NCBI GenBank assembly: GCA_963707145.1
Contig: CAVPOQ010000009.1
Coordinates: 62,001-126,000, forward strand
DNA from: RPQJ01 sp963707145
GTDB lineage: Bacteria; Pseudomonadota; Gammaproteobacteria; Steroidobacterales; Steroidobacteraceae
DNA: 64,000 nt
Reading direction: 5' to 3'
The notes beneath the pieces were generated by a model. That model ran no database searches. It was not told the DNA's origin and worked only from the letters and a program-made list of their open reading frames with translations. Each line of letters opens with the position of its first letter. Positions within the stretch are counted from its first letter, which is position 1. Of the stretch, positions 27,352-37,868 are shown one piece after another. The translations under genes were made by a program, and so were the position numbers.

Positions 27352-29653
27352 ATGGTTCCGCTTGCTTCGCGCCGGCGGATGAAGTTACTCGCCGTCTGCC
27401 TGTGCGGCGTGCTGGCACTGCCGGTCGTGTCTTCGGCTGCGGCGGATCCGGCAGGCGGCGACCGGGGCTCCGGCGCAACGACCCCGGGTCGGCCTTGTGC
27501 TCGCCGGCGGCGGCGCCAAGGGCGGCGCCCACGTCGGCGTGATCAAGGTGCTCGAGGAACAGCGCGTGCAGATCGACTGCATCGCGGGCACCAGCATGGG
27601 TGCGCTGGTCGGTGCGGGCTATGCGGCGGGTCTTCCGGCTGCCGAGCTCGAGAAGTTCATCCGCGGCATCGACTGGGACGAGGTCGTCGGTGGCGTCGGA
27701 CGCCGGCCGCTCGAGCCCATCGAGCAGAAGCGCCTCGAGGCCGCGGCCGCCTCGGACCTCGATCTCGGCGTCAAGAACGGCGCGATCGTCTCGCCCGCCG
27801 GCTTCTCCAACACCAGCGGCATCGACAACCTGCTGCGCAGCTACGTTGCGCAGGCGCGCATGGTGCCCGACTTCAACAAGCTGCCGATCCCCTACCGGGC
27901 GGTTGCCACGGACATGCTGAAGGGCAAGATGGTGGTGCTCGACCACGGCGACCTCGCCACGGCGATGCGCGCCAGCATGGCCATTCCCGGCGCTTTCGCA
28001 CCCGTGGTCTGGGACCAGTACATCCTCTCCGACGGCGGCCAGGTCCGGAACCTCCCGGTCGACGTGGCGCGGCAGACCTGCGCGGACGTCGTGATCGTCG
28101 TGAACCTCGTCGAGCCCGACGTCCAGCCCGAGGACCTGGTGCAGGCCACGCAGCTGATCGCGCGCAGCATGGACGTCATGCTGAAAGCCAACGTGGACGC
28201 GCAACTCGCGACGCTGACCGAGCGCGACGTGCGCATCGACGTGCCGATGGGCGACATCTCGACGGCGGACTTCACGCGCGTGCCGGAGACGATTCCGCTC
28301 GGTGAGACGGCGGCGCGCAAGGTCGTCGCACAGCTCGCGCGCTACGCCGTGCCGGCAGCGGAGTACACGGCGTGGCGGCAGCACGTGACGGTGCGCCAGG
28401 ACATCGAGGCCCGGGTGGCGGCGATCCGCTTCGAGGGCACCGTGAAGGTGAATCCCGAGTACCTGCGTACGCTCACCAGGATCAGGCCTGGCGACAAGGT
28501 GGACATCGCGGCCATCAGCGAAGACGCGACGCGCATGGCGGCGCTCGACGACCTGGATTCAGTCGCCTACCGGCTCGAGGGCGACCCCGCGAACCCGACG
28601 CTCGTCTGGCTGCCCAAGGAGTCCTCGGTGGGGACCAACGTGCTGCGCCCAAGCATGGGCCTGTACGCGGGGGGGCAGGGCGACGTCCGGTTCCTGGTGG
28701 GTGCCCAGTACCTGCGACGCTGGCTCAATCCCCGCGGCGGTCAGTGGCGTACCAACCTGCAGGTCGGCTTCGACTCGCTCTTCTCGACCAGCTTCTACCA
28801 GCCCTTCGACGTGGCCCAGCGCTGGTTCGTCGAGCCCGCATTCTTCGCGTCCCGATCCGTCGAGGATCTCTACGTCGACTACGACCGGGTCGCGGAGTAC
28901 GTCTTCAGCGACGTCGGCGGCGGCCTCGATTTCGGCGTCAACATCGCGCCTTCGGCCCAGCTGCGCGTCGGCTACCTCAACACCTCGCGCAAGGCCAACC
29001 TGAGGACCGGCATCGGCAACCTGCCCGGCGCGGACCAGCTGATCCCGGACCTCGACACGCGCGACGCCGGGCTGATGGCCGGCGCCATCTACGACTCGCG
29101 CAATGCGTCCACTTTCGCAACGCAGGGATTTGCGGCGGAAGTGCAGTACTTCCAGTCCGACGAGTCCTGGGGTGCGGAGCGCGACTGGAACCGCATCGAG
29201 GCCGCGCTGCGCAAGGGCTGGCTGGTCGGCAGGAATGCGATGTGGCTGAGCCTCGCCGGCGGCACTCACTTCGGCGACGATACCCTGCCCGGCGACCGTG
29301 CCTTCGCGCTCGGCGGCCCGAGCGCGCTGCCCGCGTTCTCCTATGACGAGCTGCGCGCGCGCGAGTACTGGCTGGCGGACGTGAGCTTCCTGTGGCTCCT
29401 CAAGGATCTCGTGGCGGTCAAGAACCAGGCGATCTACGGTGGCTTCGGGCTGCAGGCCGCCGGGCTGTACGAGCGCGTGGATCGAGTCCCCGACGGCGAG
29501 ATCTACGCGGCGTCCGCCTACCTCGGCGGGCCGACTCCGTTGGGGACCTTCGTGGTCGGCGTCGGTGCCTCCGAGGAGAGCTGGGCCTTCTGGCTCTCGC
29601 TCGGCCGGCCGATCGGCCGGGGTTCGATCCTGGATCAGGGCCTGTTCCGCTAG
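27352..29653 (+). CDS. Patatin-like phospholipase with BamA-like barrel (PlpD type), frameshift after the signal peptide
   Basis: ATG 27352 (GGGAG upstream) opens a signal peptide (KLLAVCLCGVLALPVVSSA). The patatin domain then appears in the next frame: PRVGLVLAGGGAKGGAHVG, the nucleophile motif GTSMG and the catalytic Asp in LSDGGQVRN. A one-base slip between about 27440 and 27490 joins the two; the patatin frame alone is open from 27383 to 29653. After a POTRA-like segment, the C-terminal 330 residues form a 16-strand-like barrel ending in a surface-antigen fold. Such proteins are type Vd autotransporter lipases that cross the outer membrane. The frameshift may be a sequence error. Confidence 0.87.
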
Positions 29654-29681
29654 CGCGCGCCAGGTGTGCCTGCGAGCGACG

Positions 29682-32600
29682 ATGACCGGGGACCATCGCA
29701 AGCTCTCGCCGCTGCGATGCATATTCGCGGCGTTGCTGCTGGCGGCGGCCGCGCCAGCGGGCGCACAGCCAGCAATCACACCAGCAATCACACAGGTCGC
29801 TGCACAACCTGCGGCGCCTGTTCCGACCGGATCCACCGGTTCGCCCGTCGCCACTGTGCCGGACTCACTCGATGCGCAGCTGGCCGCGCGCTACCGGGAG
29901 ATCGGCGCCGACCAGTCGCTCGATCCGGCGCGACGCGAGGCGGCGCTGCTGCGCCTGCAGCGGGCGCAGCAGCGGCTCCAGGCGGCGGCGGCCGACCGCG
30001 CCGAGATGCAGCGGCTGCAGGCCGAGCGCCAGTCCGCGCCCGGCGAGCTGGCGGCCCTGGCGGATGCTGCCCGCGGTGGGTTCGCCCGGCGCACCGGGGC
30101 CGGCGGTGGATGCTGCCGCCGCGACGCAGCGCCCGGAGGACCACTGGAACGAGCTGTCCCTCGCGCAGCTCGAAATCGAGACGTCCGAGGCGGACAGCCT
30201 GGTCCAGTCGGCCCGTGCCAGTGCTGCCGACGCAAACCTGCAGCTCTCGAGCCTGCGCGATCGCAGGCCGACGCTGGGTGCGGACCTGGCCGCTGCGCGC
30301 GAGGCCGCGACCGATGCCGCCCTGCGGGTCGCGCAGTTCGCGACTGCCGGGCACTCCGTGAAGGGGAGCGACAGTGAGGAGCTGCTCGCACGTGCGGAGC
30401 AGCAGGCCGCCGAGGCGAGGCTGGCGCTCCTCGAGGAACAGCGCGACGGCGCCGACCTTCGCGAGCAGCTGCTCGAGGCGCAGGTGGCCGCGGCGCAGCG
30501 CGAGGTCGTGCGCCGCGAGGCACGGCTGCAGGCGCTGCGCGACGAACTGTCACGGCGCCGGCTCTCCGATGCGGTGGGGCAGTCAGCAGCGTGGGAGGGC
30601 AGCGTCGTCGGCAGGTACGCTGTCGTCGCCGACATCGCGCGGTCGAACCGCGAGCTCGGGGGGATGTACGTCGGGCCGGACTCGATCACGCGCCAGCTCG
30701 ACGCCGTCCAGCGCGAGGCGGCCGGGCTCGAGCGCGCGATCGCCCAGTTCGCCAGCGACTCGAAGGAAATGTACGCACGTCTGCAGGGGCTCGGTAGCAC
30801 CTACGCGGCCGGGATCCTGGTCGGCGAAGGGATCGCGACGCTGCCGTCGGTCGCCGAACGCGAACAACACCTCGGGCAGCTTCGGGTCCGGATCGGCGAC
30901 ACCCAGATGCGCATCGTCGAGCTGGCGAGCGAACTGAGGCGTCTCGAGCGCGATCTGCCGGGCGAGACGGCGACGGTGCTCGCGAAGCTCGAGGGCCTGC
31001 CGGCGGGCGACCACGCCGAGGCGCGCGAGATCGTGGCCCAGTTGCTCGACTCACGACGGCACATCATCAAGCCGCTGCTGCGCGACTTCGACCAGCTGCG
31101 CAACGGGCTCGTCGAGATGCAGGCGCGGGAAAGGGACCTGGTGGCGGACGTCGAGGCGTTCGGGAGCAACCTGCGCTCCCGCGCGCCGTGGGTGCGCAAC
31201 AGCCCCCGCGTGACACGGGTGGATCTGCCGGCCGCGTTCGCCGGCTTGGCGGCGCTGCCAACCGCGGCGACCTGGGCCGGGAGCTGGACCGCGGCGGTCG
31301 CGGCCGTCGATCGGGAGCCCGGGAGGGCAGGGTGGAGCGTCGCGGCGGCTGTCGCGGCCCTGGCGATGCTCGTGGCGCTGCGACGACGACGTCGCGCCAG
31401 CCCGGACAGTGCAGGCGCGCGGCCGGCGAGTCCGCACAGCGTGCTCGTCGCTGCGCTGCTCAACGGCCTCGCCGCAGTCGTACTGGCGACCGCGGTCGGC
31501 GGGTGGATCCACGGGATCGCGGACGCTCCCGTCGCTCTGCGCGTCTTCGGCACGACCGTGCTGCACCTGCTTCCGGCCGCGTTCGTGCTCGGATTCCTTA
31601 CTGCACTGTTCGCGGAGCAGGGCGGCGTGGCGGGCGTGAGACCCTCCCTGGCGGCGATCTCACGGCGCGTCCGGATGACGCTGTGGTTGCTCGGCGGCGT
31701 CGTGCTGCTGCTGCTGGCGAGTCGCGTGCTCTATGCAGTCGGCGCTGCAGGGCTGGTCGAGCACGGCGATCTGGGCGCGCGTCTGTGCCTGCTGATCGCC
31801 GGGCTGCTGATGGCGGTCGGCGCGTACCGGGCGACGGCCCGGACGCTGCAACCGGCCCCCGCCGCGGGCGCGCACCGCCTGACCGCGCGCTCGGTGCTCG
31901 TCCGTGCGCTGCCTTTCGTCATTCCCGTCGCATTCGGTGCGCTGCTCGTGCACGGCTTCACGCTGGCGGCGTACGACCTGGCCCGGGCGCTGATCGGCAC
32001 GTTGCTGGTGCTGGTCATCGCCGGTACGGTGCGCCGGCTGTTCCTCGAGCCGGCGGAGGCGCAGGAGCGATTGGAGCACTGGTCGGCGCTGCGCCAGGGC
32101 CGTTTGGACCTGCTGCACGTGCTGGTCGTGATCGCCGCTGGCGCGGCGCTGCTGTTCGTCTGGGCGGACGTGATCCGGTCGCTCGAATACCTGCAGGACG
32201 TCCCCTTGTGGACCGCCGAGACCGCCGACGGGCTCAAGACCGTCACCGTCGCCAACCTGCTGTCCTGCCTCGCCGTGATCGGTGCGACGCTGCTCGCCTT
32301 CTGGGCGCTGCCGCTGCTGTTCGGCACCGACTCCCTGGACGCCGCGCAGCGCAGCGTCGGCACGCGTTATGCGGTCGTCTCGCTGTTTCGCTACGTCCTG
32401 CTGTTCGTCGGGCTCGCCGCCGCGTTCTCGCTGCTCAACATCGGCTGGTCGAAGCTGCAGTGGCTCGCGGCCGGTCTCTCCGTCGGCCTCGGCTTCGGAC
32501 TGCAGGAGACGGCCGCCAACTTCTTCTCCGGGCTCACGCTGCTGTCGGAGCGCTCGATCCGCGTGGGCGACCTCGTGACCGTCGGCGACAAGACCGGCAT

Positions 32601-33048
32601 CGTCACGCGCATCAAGGTGCGTGCGACCACGGTGCGGGACTTCGACGGCCGCGAGGTCGTGATCCCCAACAAGGAACTGGTCACGACGCAGGTGACCAAC
32701 TGGACCCTGACCGACTCGAGGCGGCGGCTGCAGATCGTGGTGGGCGTGGCCTACGGGTCGGACACCCGGCTGGTGGCGAGCAGGCTGCTGCAGGCCGCAG
32801 GCGAGGTCGCGGGCGTGCTGCGCGATCCCGCACCGCAGGCGGTCTTCGAGGAGTTCGGCGACAGCGTGCTGCAGTTCCGTCTCTACGTGTGGATCGCGAC
32901 GCCCCAGATTGGCGTGCAGGTCAACCACGACCTGCACATGCGCATCGACGAGCTGTTTCGGGAAAGCGGTATCTCCATCGATTTCCCGCAACAGGACGTG
33001 CACCTCTATCCCAAGGGTCCGCTCGAGGTCAGGGTGCGCGGTGACTAA
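29682..33048 (+). CDS. MscK/KefA-like large mechanosensitive channel, frameshift near the N-terminus
   Basis: ATG 29682 opens a signal peptide (LSPLRCIFAALLLAAAAPAG) and a coiled-coil stretch LDAQLAARYREIGADQSLDP. Between about 30060 and 30110 the frame slips by one and the rest is an uninterrupted 1,000-residue frame (open from 29872): long periplasmic coiled coil (about 30150-31170), roughly eleven membrane segments, then the MscS core (GLGFGLQETAANFFSGLTLL, RVGDLVTVGDKTGIVTRIKV). Periplasmic coiled coils plus many helices are the MscK/MscM layout; it would release solutes on osmotic downshock. The start region needs checking because of the slip. Confidence 0.88.
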
Positions 33049-33077
33049 AGCCAGTGAAGCCAGCCCAGGAGGAAGAC

Positions 33078-33386
33078 ATGTCATTGAGATACGTGCTCGC
33101 CGGACTCGCAGTGCTCGCTGGCGCCGGCTGCCAGACCACCGATCCGCTCGACCAGTACCAGCAGGCCGCGGTCGACACGGCCCTGCAGCGTGCGCGGTTC
33201 GACATGAACTGCCCGGCGGCGACCGGCACAGTGTTGTCCAGGAAGGAGATCGAGCCGATTTCGATCCGCTTCGGCATCGCCCGCGCCGAGTACACGGTCG
33301 GCATCGAGGGCTGCGGCAAGCGCACGACGATGACGGCCGTCTGCGCCGAGGATGGCAGCGGCTGCGTCGCGGGCCCCGGCGGCTGA
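33078..33386 (+). CDS. Small putative lipoprotein
   Basis: 102 residues from ATG 33078, chosen because AGGAGGA lies just upstream of it. The N-terminus YVLAGLAVLAGAGC is a signal peptide ending in a lipobox, so it should be acylated at that cysteine. Four more cysteines (DMNCPAATG, EGCGKRTTM, VCAEDGSGC) could form two disulfides. Begins 29 bases after the channel gene and is probably cotranscribed. Family not recognised. Confidence 0.72.
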   Translation: MSLRYVLAGLAVLAGAGCQTTDPLDQYQQAAVDTALQRARFDMNCPAATGTVLSRKEIEPISIRFGIARAEYTVGIEGCGKRTTMTAVCAEDGSGCVAGPGG

Positions 33387-33441
33387 CGTTGCGGGCCGAG
33401 CGGCGAACCGGGACCGGGTTGCCGCCGTCACGGGCATCGGG

Positions 33442-34377
33442 ATGCGACGCCTGATCGGCCAGCGGGTCCGCCCGGGACTCGCCGGGCTGATCGTGCTTGC
33501 GTCGACTGTCGCGGCCTCGGTCGCGCGCGCGCAGGAAATCGAGCCGCGCGCGTACTCGAACATACCGCTCGACGTGAACTTCCTGGTGGCCGGCTATGCC
33601 CACTCCGCGGGCGGCCTGGTCACCGACCCGTCACTGGCCCTCGACAACGCCGATCTGCGGACCGACGCCGTCGCCGTCGCGTACGTGCGGTCGATCGAGG
33701 TGCGCGGCCAGTCCGGCAAGATCGACGTGACCCTGCCCTATGCGCTGCTGTGGGGAACGGCGGACTACGCCGGTGAGCCTGCGCGACGGGAGATCTCCGG
33801 TCTGGGCGACCCGCGGCTGCGCCTCTCCGTGAACCTGCTCGGCGCACCTGCGATGTCCGTAAAGGATCTCGCCTCCTACCAGCAGGACACGATCGTGGGC
33901 CTGAGCGTGCTGGTGACGGTCCCGGTCGGGCAGTACGACGGCAGCCGGCTCGTGAACATCGGCACGAACCGGTGGGCGGTGAAGACCGAACTGGGGCTTT
34001 CGAAGGCGCTGGGTCCGTGGTCGCTGGAACTGTCGACGGCCGTCACGCTGTTCGAGGACAACGACGACTTCTACGGTGGCCGAACGCGTGAGCAGGACCC
34101 GGTCTACTCCGTGCAGGGCGGCGTGGTCTACGGCTTCGGGAGCGGCATCTGGGCCGCACTGAACGGCACGTACTACGCGGGCGGCCGCACCACCGTGGAC
34201 GGAGCAGAGGGCAACGACCTGCAGAAGAACTCGCTGGTGGGCCTGACGGTCGCGGTGCCGGTCAACCGGCGCAACTCGATCAAGCTGTATGCGAGCACGG
34301 GCCTCGTCACGCGGGTCGGCAGCGACGCCGACACCCTGGGCATCGCGTGGCAGTACCGCTGGGGCGGCGGACTCTGA
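33442..34377 (+). CDS. Outer-membrane beta-barrel protein, phenol MetA-pathway-like
   Basis: 311 residues from ATG 33442. Signal peptide ends at ARA-QE. The mature protein begins with RAYSNIPLDVNFLVAGYAHS and has strand-turn repeats (ISGLGDPRLRLSVNLLGAP, VPVGQYDGSRLVNIGTNRW) typical of the transporter family annotated as MetA-pathway of phenol degradation. It ends AWQYRWGGGL. Probably a 12-strand barrel; the solute is unknown. It is convergent with transaldolase, one base between stops. Confidence 0.8.
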   Translation: MRRLIGQRVRPGLAGLIVLASTVAASVARAQEIEPRAYSNIPLDVNFLVAGYAHSAGGLVTDPSLALDNADLRTDAVAVAYVRSIEVRGQSGKIDVTLPYALLWGTADYAGEPARREISGLGDPRLRLSVNLLGAPAMSVKDLASYQQDTIVGLSVLVTVPVGQYDGSRLVNIGTNRWAVKTELGLSKALGPWSLELSTAVTLFEDNDDFYGGRTREQDPVYSVQGGVVYGFGSGIWAALNGTYYAGGRTTVDGAEGNDLQKNSLVGLTVAVPVNRRNSIKLYASTGLVTRVGSDADTLGIAWQYRWGGGL

Positions 34378-34378
34378 A

Positions 34379-35332
34379 CTAACGGATCGCCGCGACCAGC
34401 GCGCGCAGTTTCTCCGCATCCGCGTGGAACAGCCGGATGCCCTCGGCGAGTTTCTCCGTCGCCATCGCGTCCTCGTTGTGCATCCAGCGGAAGCGTTCCT
34501 CGTCGAGGTCCACGCGCTCGACGGCAGCTGCCTCGGCGGCCGCGGGGCTCAGGCGCCGCGACACCTCGCCCTCGGTTGACTCGAGCTTCGCGAGCAGGTC
34601 CGGGCTGATGGTGAGCAGGTCGCAGCCGGCGAGATCCACGATCTGGGTGGTCTTGCGGAAGCTGGCGCCCATCACCTGGGTGTCGTAGCCGAACTTCTTG
34701 TAGTAGTCGTAGATGCGGGCGACGGAGGCGACGCCCGGGTCGCCCTCGCGCGCGATGTCTTCCACGCCGCGCGCCTTCCTGTGCCAGTCGTAGATGCGCC
34801 CGACGAACGGCGAGATGAGCGTCACGCCCGCATCCGCGCAGGCCACCGCCTGCGCGAAGCTGAACAGCAGCGTCAGGTTGCAATGGATGCCGTCGCGCTC
34901 GAGGCGCTCGGCCGCGCGGATGCCTTCCCAGGTGCTCGCGATCTTGATCAGCACGCGATCGCGCGAAACACCGGCGGCCTCGTACAGCTCGACCAGCCGG
35001 CGGGCCTTCGCCTCGGTGGCGACCGTGTCGAAGCTGAGCCGCGCGACCACCTCGGTCGAGACGCGGCCCGGGACCAGTTCGAGGATGCGCCGCCCGAAGC
35101 CGACGAACAGCCGGTCGAGCGCGTCGTCGAGGCGTGCTTCGGTCGTCGCACCGGCCGCGGCGGCCACCGCCTCGTCGATCAGCGGTCGGTAGCGCGCGTC
35201 CTGCGCGGCTTTCAGGATCAGGCTCGGGTTGGTCGTCGCGTCCTGCGGCCGGAACCGCGCGACGGACGCGACATCGCCCGTGTCGGCGACGACCACCGAG
35301 TGACGCTGCAGGGATTCGAGCTGGTTCGTCAC
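34379..35332 (-). CDS. tal: Transaldolase
   Basis: 317 residues, the normal length of class 1 (TalB-type) transaldolase, which moves a dihydroxyacetone unit between sedoheptulose-7-phosphate and glyceraldehyde-3-phosphate. The signature DATTNPSLIL (31-40) and the Schiff-base lysine Lys130 in RVLIKIASTWEG are intact, as is GVTLISPFVGRIYDWH. It follows phosphoketolase by 22 bases; together they feed pentose and hexose phosphates into acetyl phosphate production. Confidence 0.96.
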   Translation of the reverse strand: MTNQLESLQRHSVVVADTGDVASVARFRPQDATTNPSLILKAAQDARYRPLIDEAVAAAAGATTEARLDDALDRLFVGFGRRILELVPGRVSTEVVARLSFDTVATEAKARRLVELYEAAGVSRDRVLIKIASTWEGIRAAERLERDGIHCNLTLLFSFAQAVACADAGVTLISPFVGRIYDWHRKARGVEDIAREGDPGVASVARIYDYYKKFGYDTQVMGASFRKTTQIVDLAGCDLLTISPDLLAKLESTEGEVSRRLSPAAAEAAAVERVDLDEERFRWMHNEDAMATEKLAEGIRLFHADAEKLRALVAAIR

Positions 35333-35354
35333 GGTCGCACTCCGGCGAGCGCCC

Positions 35355-37748
35355 TCAGAGCGGCCACTTCCAGTCGCGCTCGGCCGGACGGTCGATGCCG
35401 TGCTCGTGCGCGTAGGCGCGGCACTCGATCTGCAGGTTGCGCAGCTTCTCCTTCACGTGGGCACCGGCGACCTGCAGTCGCGGCACGCGGTCGATCGCGT
35501 CGATGGCGAGACTGAAGCGGTCCACCTCGTTGTTGATCGCGAGTTCGAGCGGCGTGTTGATGTTGCCCTTCTCCTTGTAGCCGCGCACGTGCAGGTTCGC
35601 GTGGTTGTGGCGGCGGTAGGCGAGGCGGTGGATCAGCCACGGATAGCCGTGGAAATTGAAGATGATCGGCTTGTCCGTGGTGAACAGCGTGTCGAAGTCG
35701 CGGTCCGAGAGCCCGTGCGGGTGCTCCTTCGGCGGCGTGAGCTTGTAGAGGTCCACGACGTTCACGAAGCGGATCTTCAGGTCGGGGAAGTGCTGCCGCA
35801 GCAGTACGGTTGCCGCGAGCGCCTCCTGCGTGGCGATGTCGCCGCAGCCGGCCACGACGACGTCGGGCTCGACGCCCTGGTCGGTGCTTGCCCAGTCCCA
35901 CAGCCCGATGCCCTTGGTGCAGTGCTTGATCGCAGCGTCCATGTCCAGGAACTGCAGGTGCTTCTGCTTGTCGCACACGATCACGTTGATGTCGTTGGTG
36001 CTCCTGAGGCAGTGGTCCGCCACCGACATCAGGCAGTTGGAATCCGGCGGCAGGTAGATGCGCGTCACCGACGGGCTCTTGTTCACCACGACGTCGAGGA
36101 AGCCCGGGTCCTGGTGGGTGAAGCCGTTGTGGTCCTGGCGCCAGACCGTGGAGGTGATCAGCATGTTGAGCGAGGCCACCGGCGCACGCCACGGCAGGTC
36201 CTCGCAGATGTCGAGCCACTTGGCGTGCTGGTTGAACATCGAATCGATCACGTGGACGAAGGCTTCGTAGGTCGAGAAGAAGCCGTGCCGCCCGGTGAGC
36301 AGGTAGCCCTCCAGCCAGCCTTCCAGCGTGTGCTCCGACAGCATCTCCATGACGCGTCCGTCCGGCGCCAGTTCGCCGCCATCGGCGTCCACCGGGAGGT
36401 AGTCGGCGAGCCAGGTCTTCTTGCTCGCCTGGTAGACGGCGTCGAGCTTGTTCGAGGTCGTCTCGTCCGGGCCGAACACCCGGAAATTGTCGGTGTTGAG
36501 TTTCAGGATGTCGCGCAGGAACTCGCCGAGCCTGCGCGTATTCTCCGCCTCCGACGCGCCCGGCTTCTTGACCGGCACGGCGTAGTCGCGGAAGTCCGGC
36601 AGTCGCAGCGCGCGACGCAGCTGGCCGCCGTTGGCGTGCGGGTTGGCGCTCATGCGGCGTCGGCCCCTGGGCGCGAGTGCCCGCAGCTCCTCGATCAGCC
36701 GGCCGTTCGCGTCGAACAGTTCCTGCGGCCGGTAGCCTTTCATCCACTTCTCGAGCAGCTTCAGGTTCGCGGGGTTGTTGCGCACGTCCGCCAGCGGCAC
36801 CTGGTGCGAGCGCCAGTAGCCCTCGACCGCCTTGCCGTCGACCTTCTTGGGGCCCGTCCAGCCCTTGGGGCTGCGCAGCACGATCATCGGCCAGCGGGCG
36901 CGCGTGGCCTTGCCGCTGCGACGCGCGTCGGACTGGATCCGGCGGATGTCCTGCACGCAGCGCTCCATGGTCTGCGCCATGAGCCGGTGCATCGTCTCCG
37001 GGTCGTCGCCCTCGACGAAGTGCGGCGTCCAGCCGTAGCCGCGGAACAGCGCCTCGAGTTCCTCGTGCGAGATGCGCGCGAGGATCGTGGGGTTGTTGAT
37101 CTTGTAGCCGTTCAGGTGCAGCACCGGCAGCACCGCGCCATCGCGCACCGGATTGAGGAACTTGTTGGAGTGCCAGGCCGTGGCGAGCGGTCCGGTCTCC
37201 GACTCGCCGTCGCCCACGACCACCGTCACCAGCAGGTCGGGATTGTCGAAGGCCGCGCCGAAAGCGTGCGAGACGCTGTAGCCGAGTTCACCGCCCTCGT
37301 GGATGGACCCCGGGGTCTCGGGAGTGCAGTGGCTGCCGATGCCGCCCGGGAACGAGAACTCCTTGAAGAACTCCTTCATGCCCGCGAGGTCCTCGCCCTT
37401 GTTCGGGTAGATCTCGGCGTAGGAGCCCTCGAGGTAGACGGGTGCGAGCACGCCGGGTGCGCCATGGCCGGGGCCCGCGAGGAAGATCGCGTTCAGGTCG
37501 TACTTGTTGATCAGTCGGTTGAGGTGCACGTAGGTGAAGCTGAGCCCCGGGCTCGCGCCCCAGTGGCCGAGCAGGCGGTTCTTGATGTGCTCGGGCTTCA
37601 GCGGCTCGCGCAGCAGCGGGTTGTCCTGCAGGTAGATCATGCCGACGGCGAGGTAGTTGCAGGCGCGCCAGTAGGCATCGATGCGGCGCAAGTCGTCGGC
37701 CGACAGCGGCTGGTTGCTGAGAGTCGGTGCAGTGCGGGACTTGGCCAT
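35355..37748 (-). CDS. xfp: Xylulose-5-phosphate/fructose-6-phosphate phosphoketolase
   Basis: 797 residues from ATG 37748, supported by AAGGAG upstream; the longer frame to 37814 is spurious. ThDP enzyme that cleaves xylulose-5-P or fructose-6-P to acetyl-P plus an aldose phosphate. GPGHGAPGVLAPVYLEGSY near residue 70 and the ThDP/Mg site VVGDGESETGPLATAWH near 185 are conserved, along with the QDHNGFTHQDPGF block near 550. Forms an operon with tal. The gene 5' of it is divergent (DUF481), sharing a 120-base promoter region. Confidence 0.96.
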   Translation of the reverse strand: MAKSRTAPTLSNQPLSADDLRRIDAYWRACNYLAVGMIYLQDNPLLREPLKPEHIKNRLLGHWGASPGLSFTYVHLNRLINKYDLNAIFLAGPGHGAPGVLAPVYLEGSYAEIYPNKGEDLAGMKEFFKEFSFPGGIGSHCTPETPGSIHEGGELGYSVSHAFGAAFDNPDLLVTVVVGDGESETGPLATAWHSNKFLNPVRDGAVLPVLHLNGYKINNPTILARISHEELEALFRGYGWTPHFVEGDDPETMHRLMAQTMERCVQDIRRIQSDARRSGKATRARWPMIVLRSPKGWTGPKKVDGKAVEGYWRSHQVPLADVRNNPANLKLLEKWMKGYRPQELFDANGRLIEELRALAPRGRRRMSANPHANGGQLRRALRLPDFRDYAVPVKKPGASEAENTRRLGEFLRDILKLNTDNFRVFGPDETTSNKLDAVYQASKKTWLADYLPVDADGGELAPDGRVMEMLSEHTLEGWLEGYLLTGRHGFFSTYEAFVHVIDSMFNQHAKWLDICEDLPWRAPVASLNMLITSTVWRQDHNGFTHQDPGFLDVVVNKSPSVTRIYLPPDSNCLMSVADHCLRSTNDINVIVCDKQKHLQFLDMDAAIKHCTKGIGLWDWASTDQGVEPDVVVAGCGDIATQEALAATVLLRQHFPDLKIRFVNVVDLYKLTPPKEHPHGLSDRDFDTLFTTDKPIIFNFHGYPWLIHRLAYRRHNHANLHVRGYKEKGNINTPLELAINNEVDRFSLAIDAIDRVPRLQVAGAHVKEKLRNLQIECRAYAHEHGIDRPAERDWKWPL

Positions 37749-37868
37749 GTCGATCTCCTTGCTCACTGGGTCGAGTCGGTGGCATCGACACCGCGAGCGC
37801 CCATGGTGCCTCACCTATGTTGCAGGACGTCTGTAGCATAGTCACGACCGGGTTCGGGGAGCCTTCTC

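Noticed and set aside
31660..33603. Long minus-strand open frame opposite the MscK-like gene
   Set aside because: Gln/Arg-rich shadow without motif; the plus strand encodes a clear MscS core.
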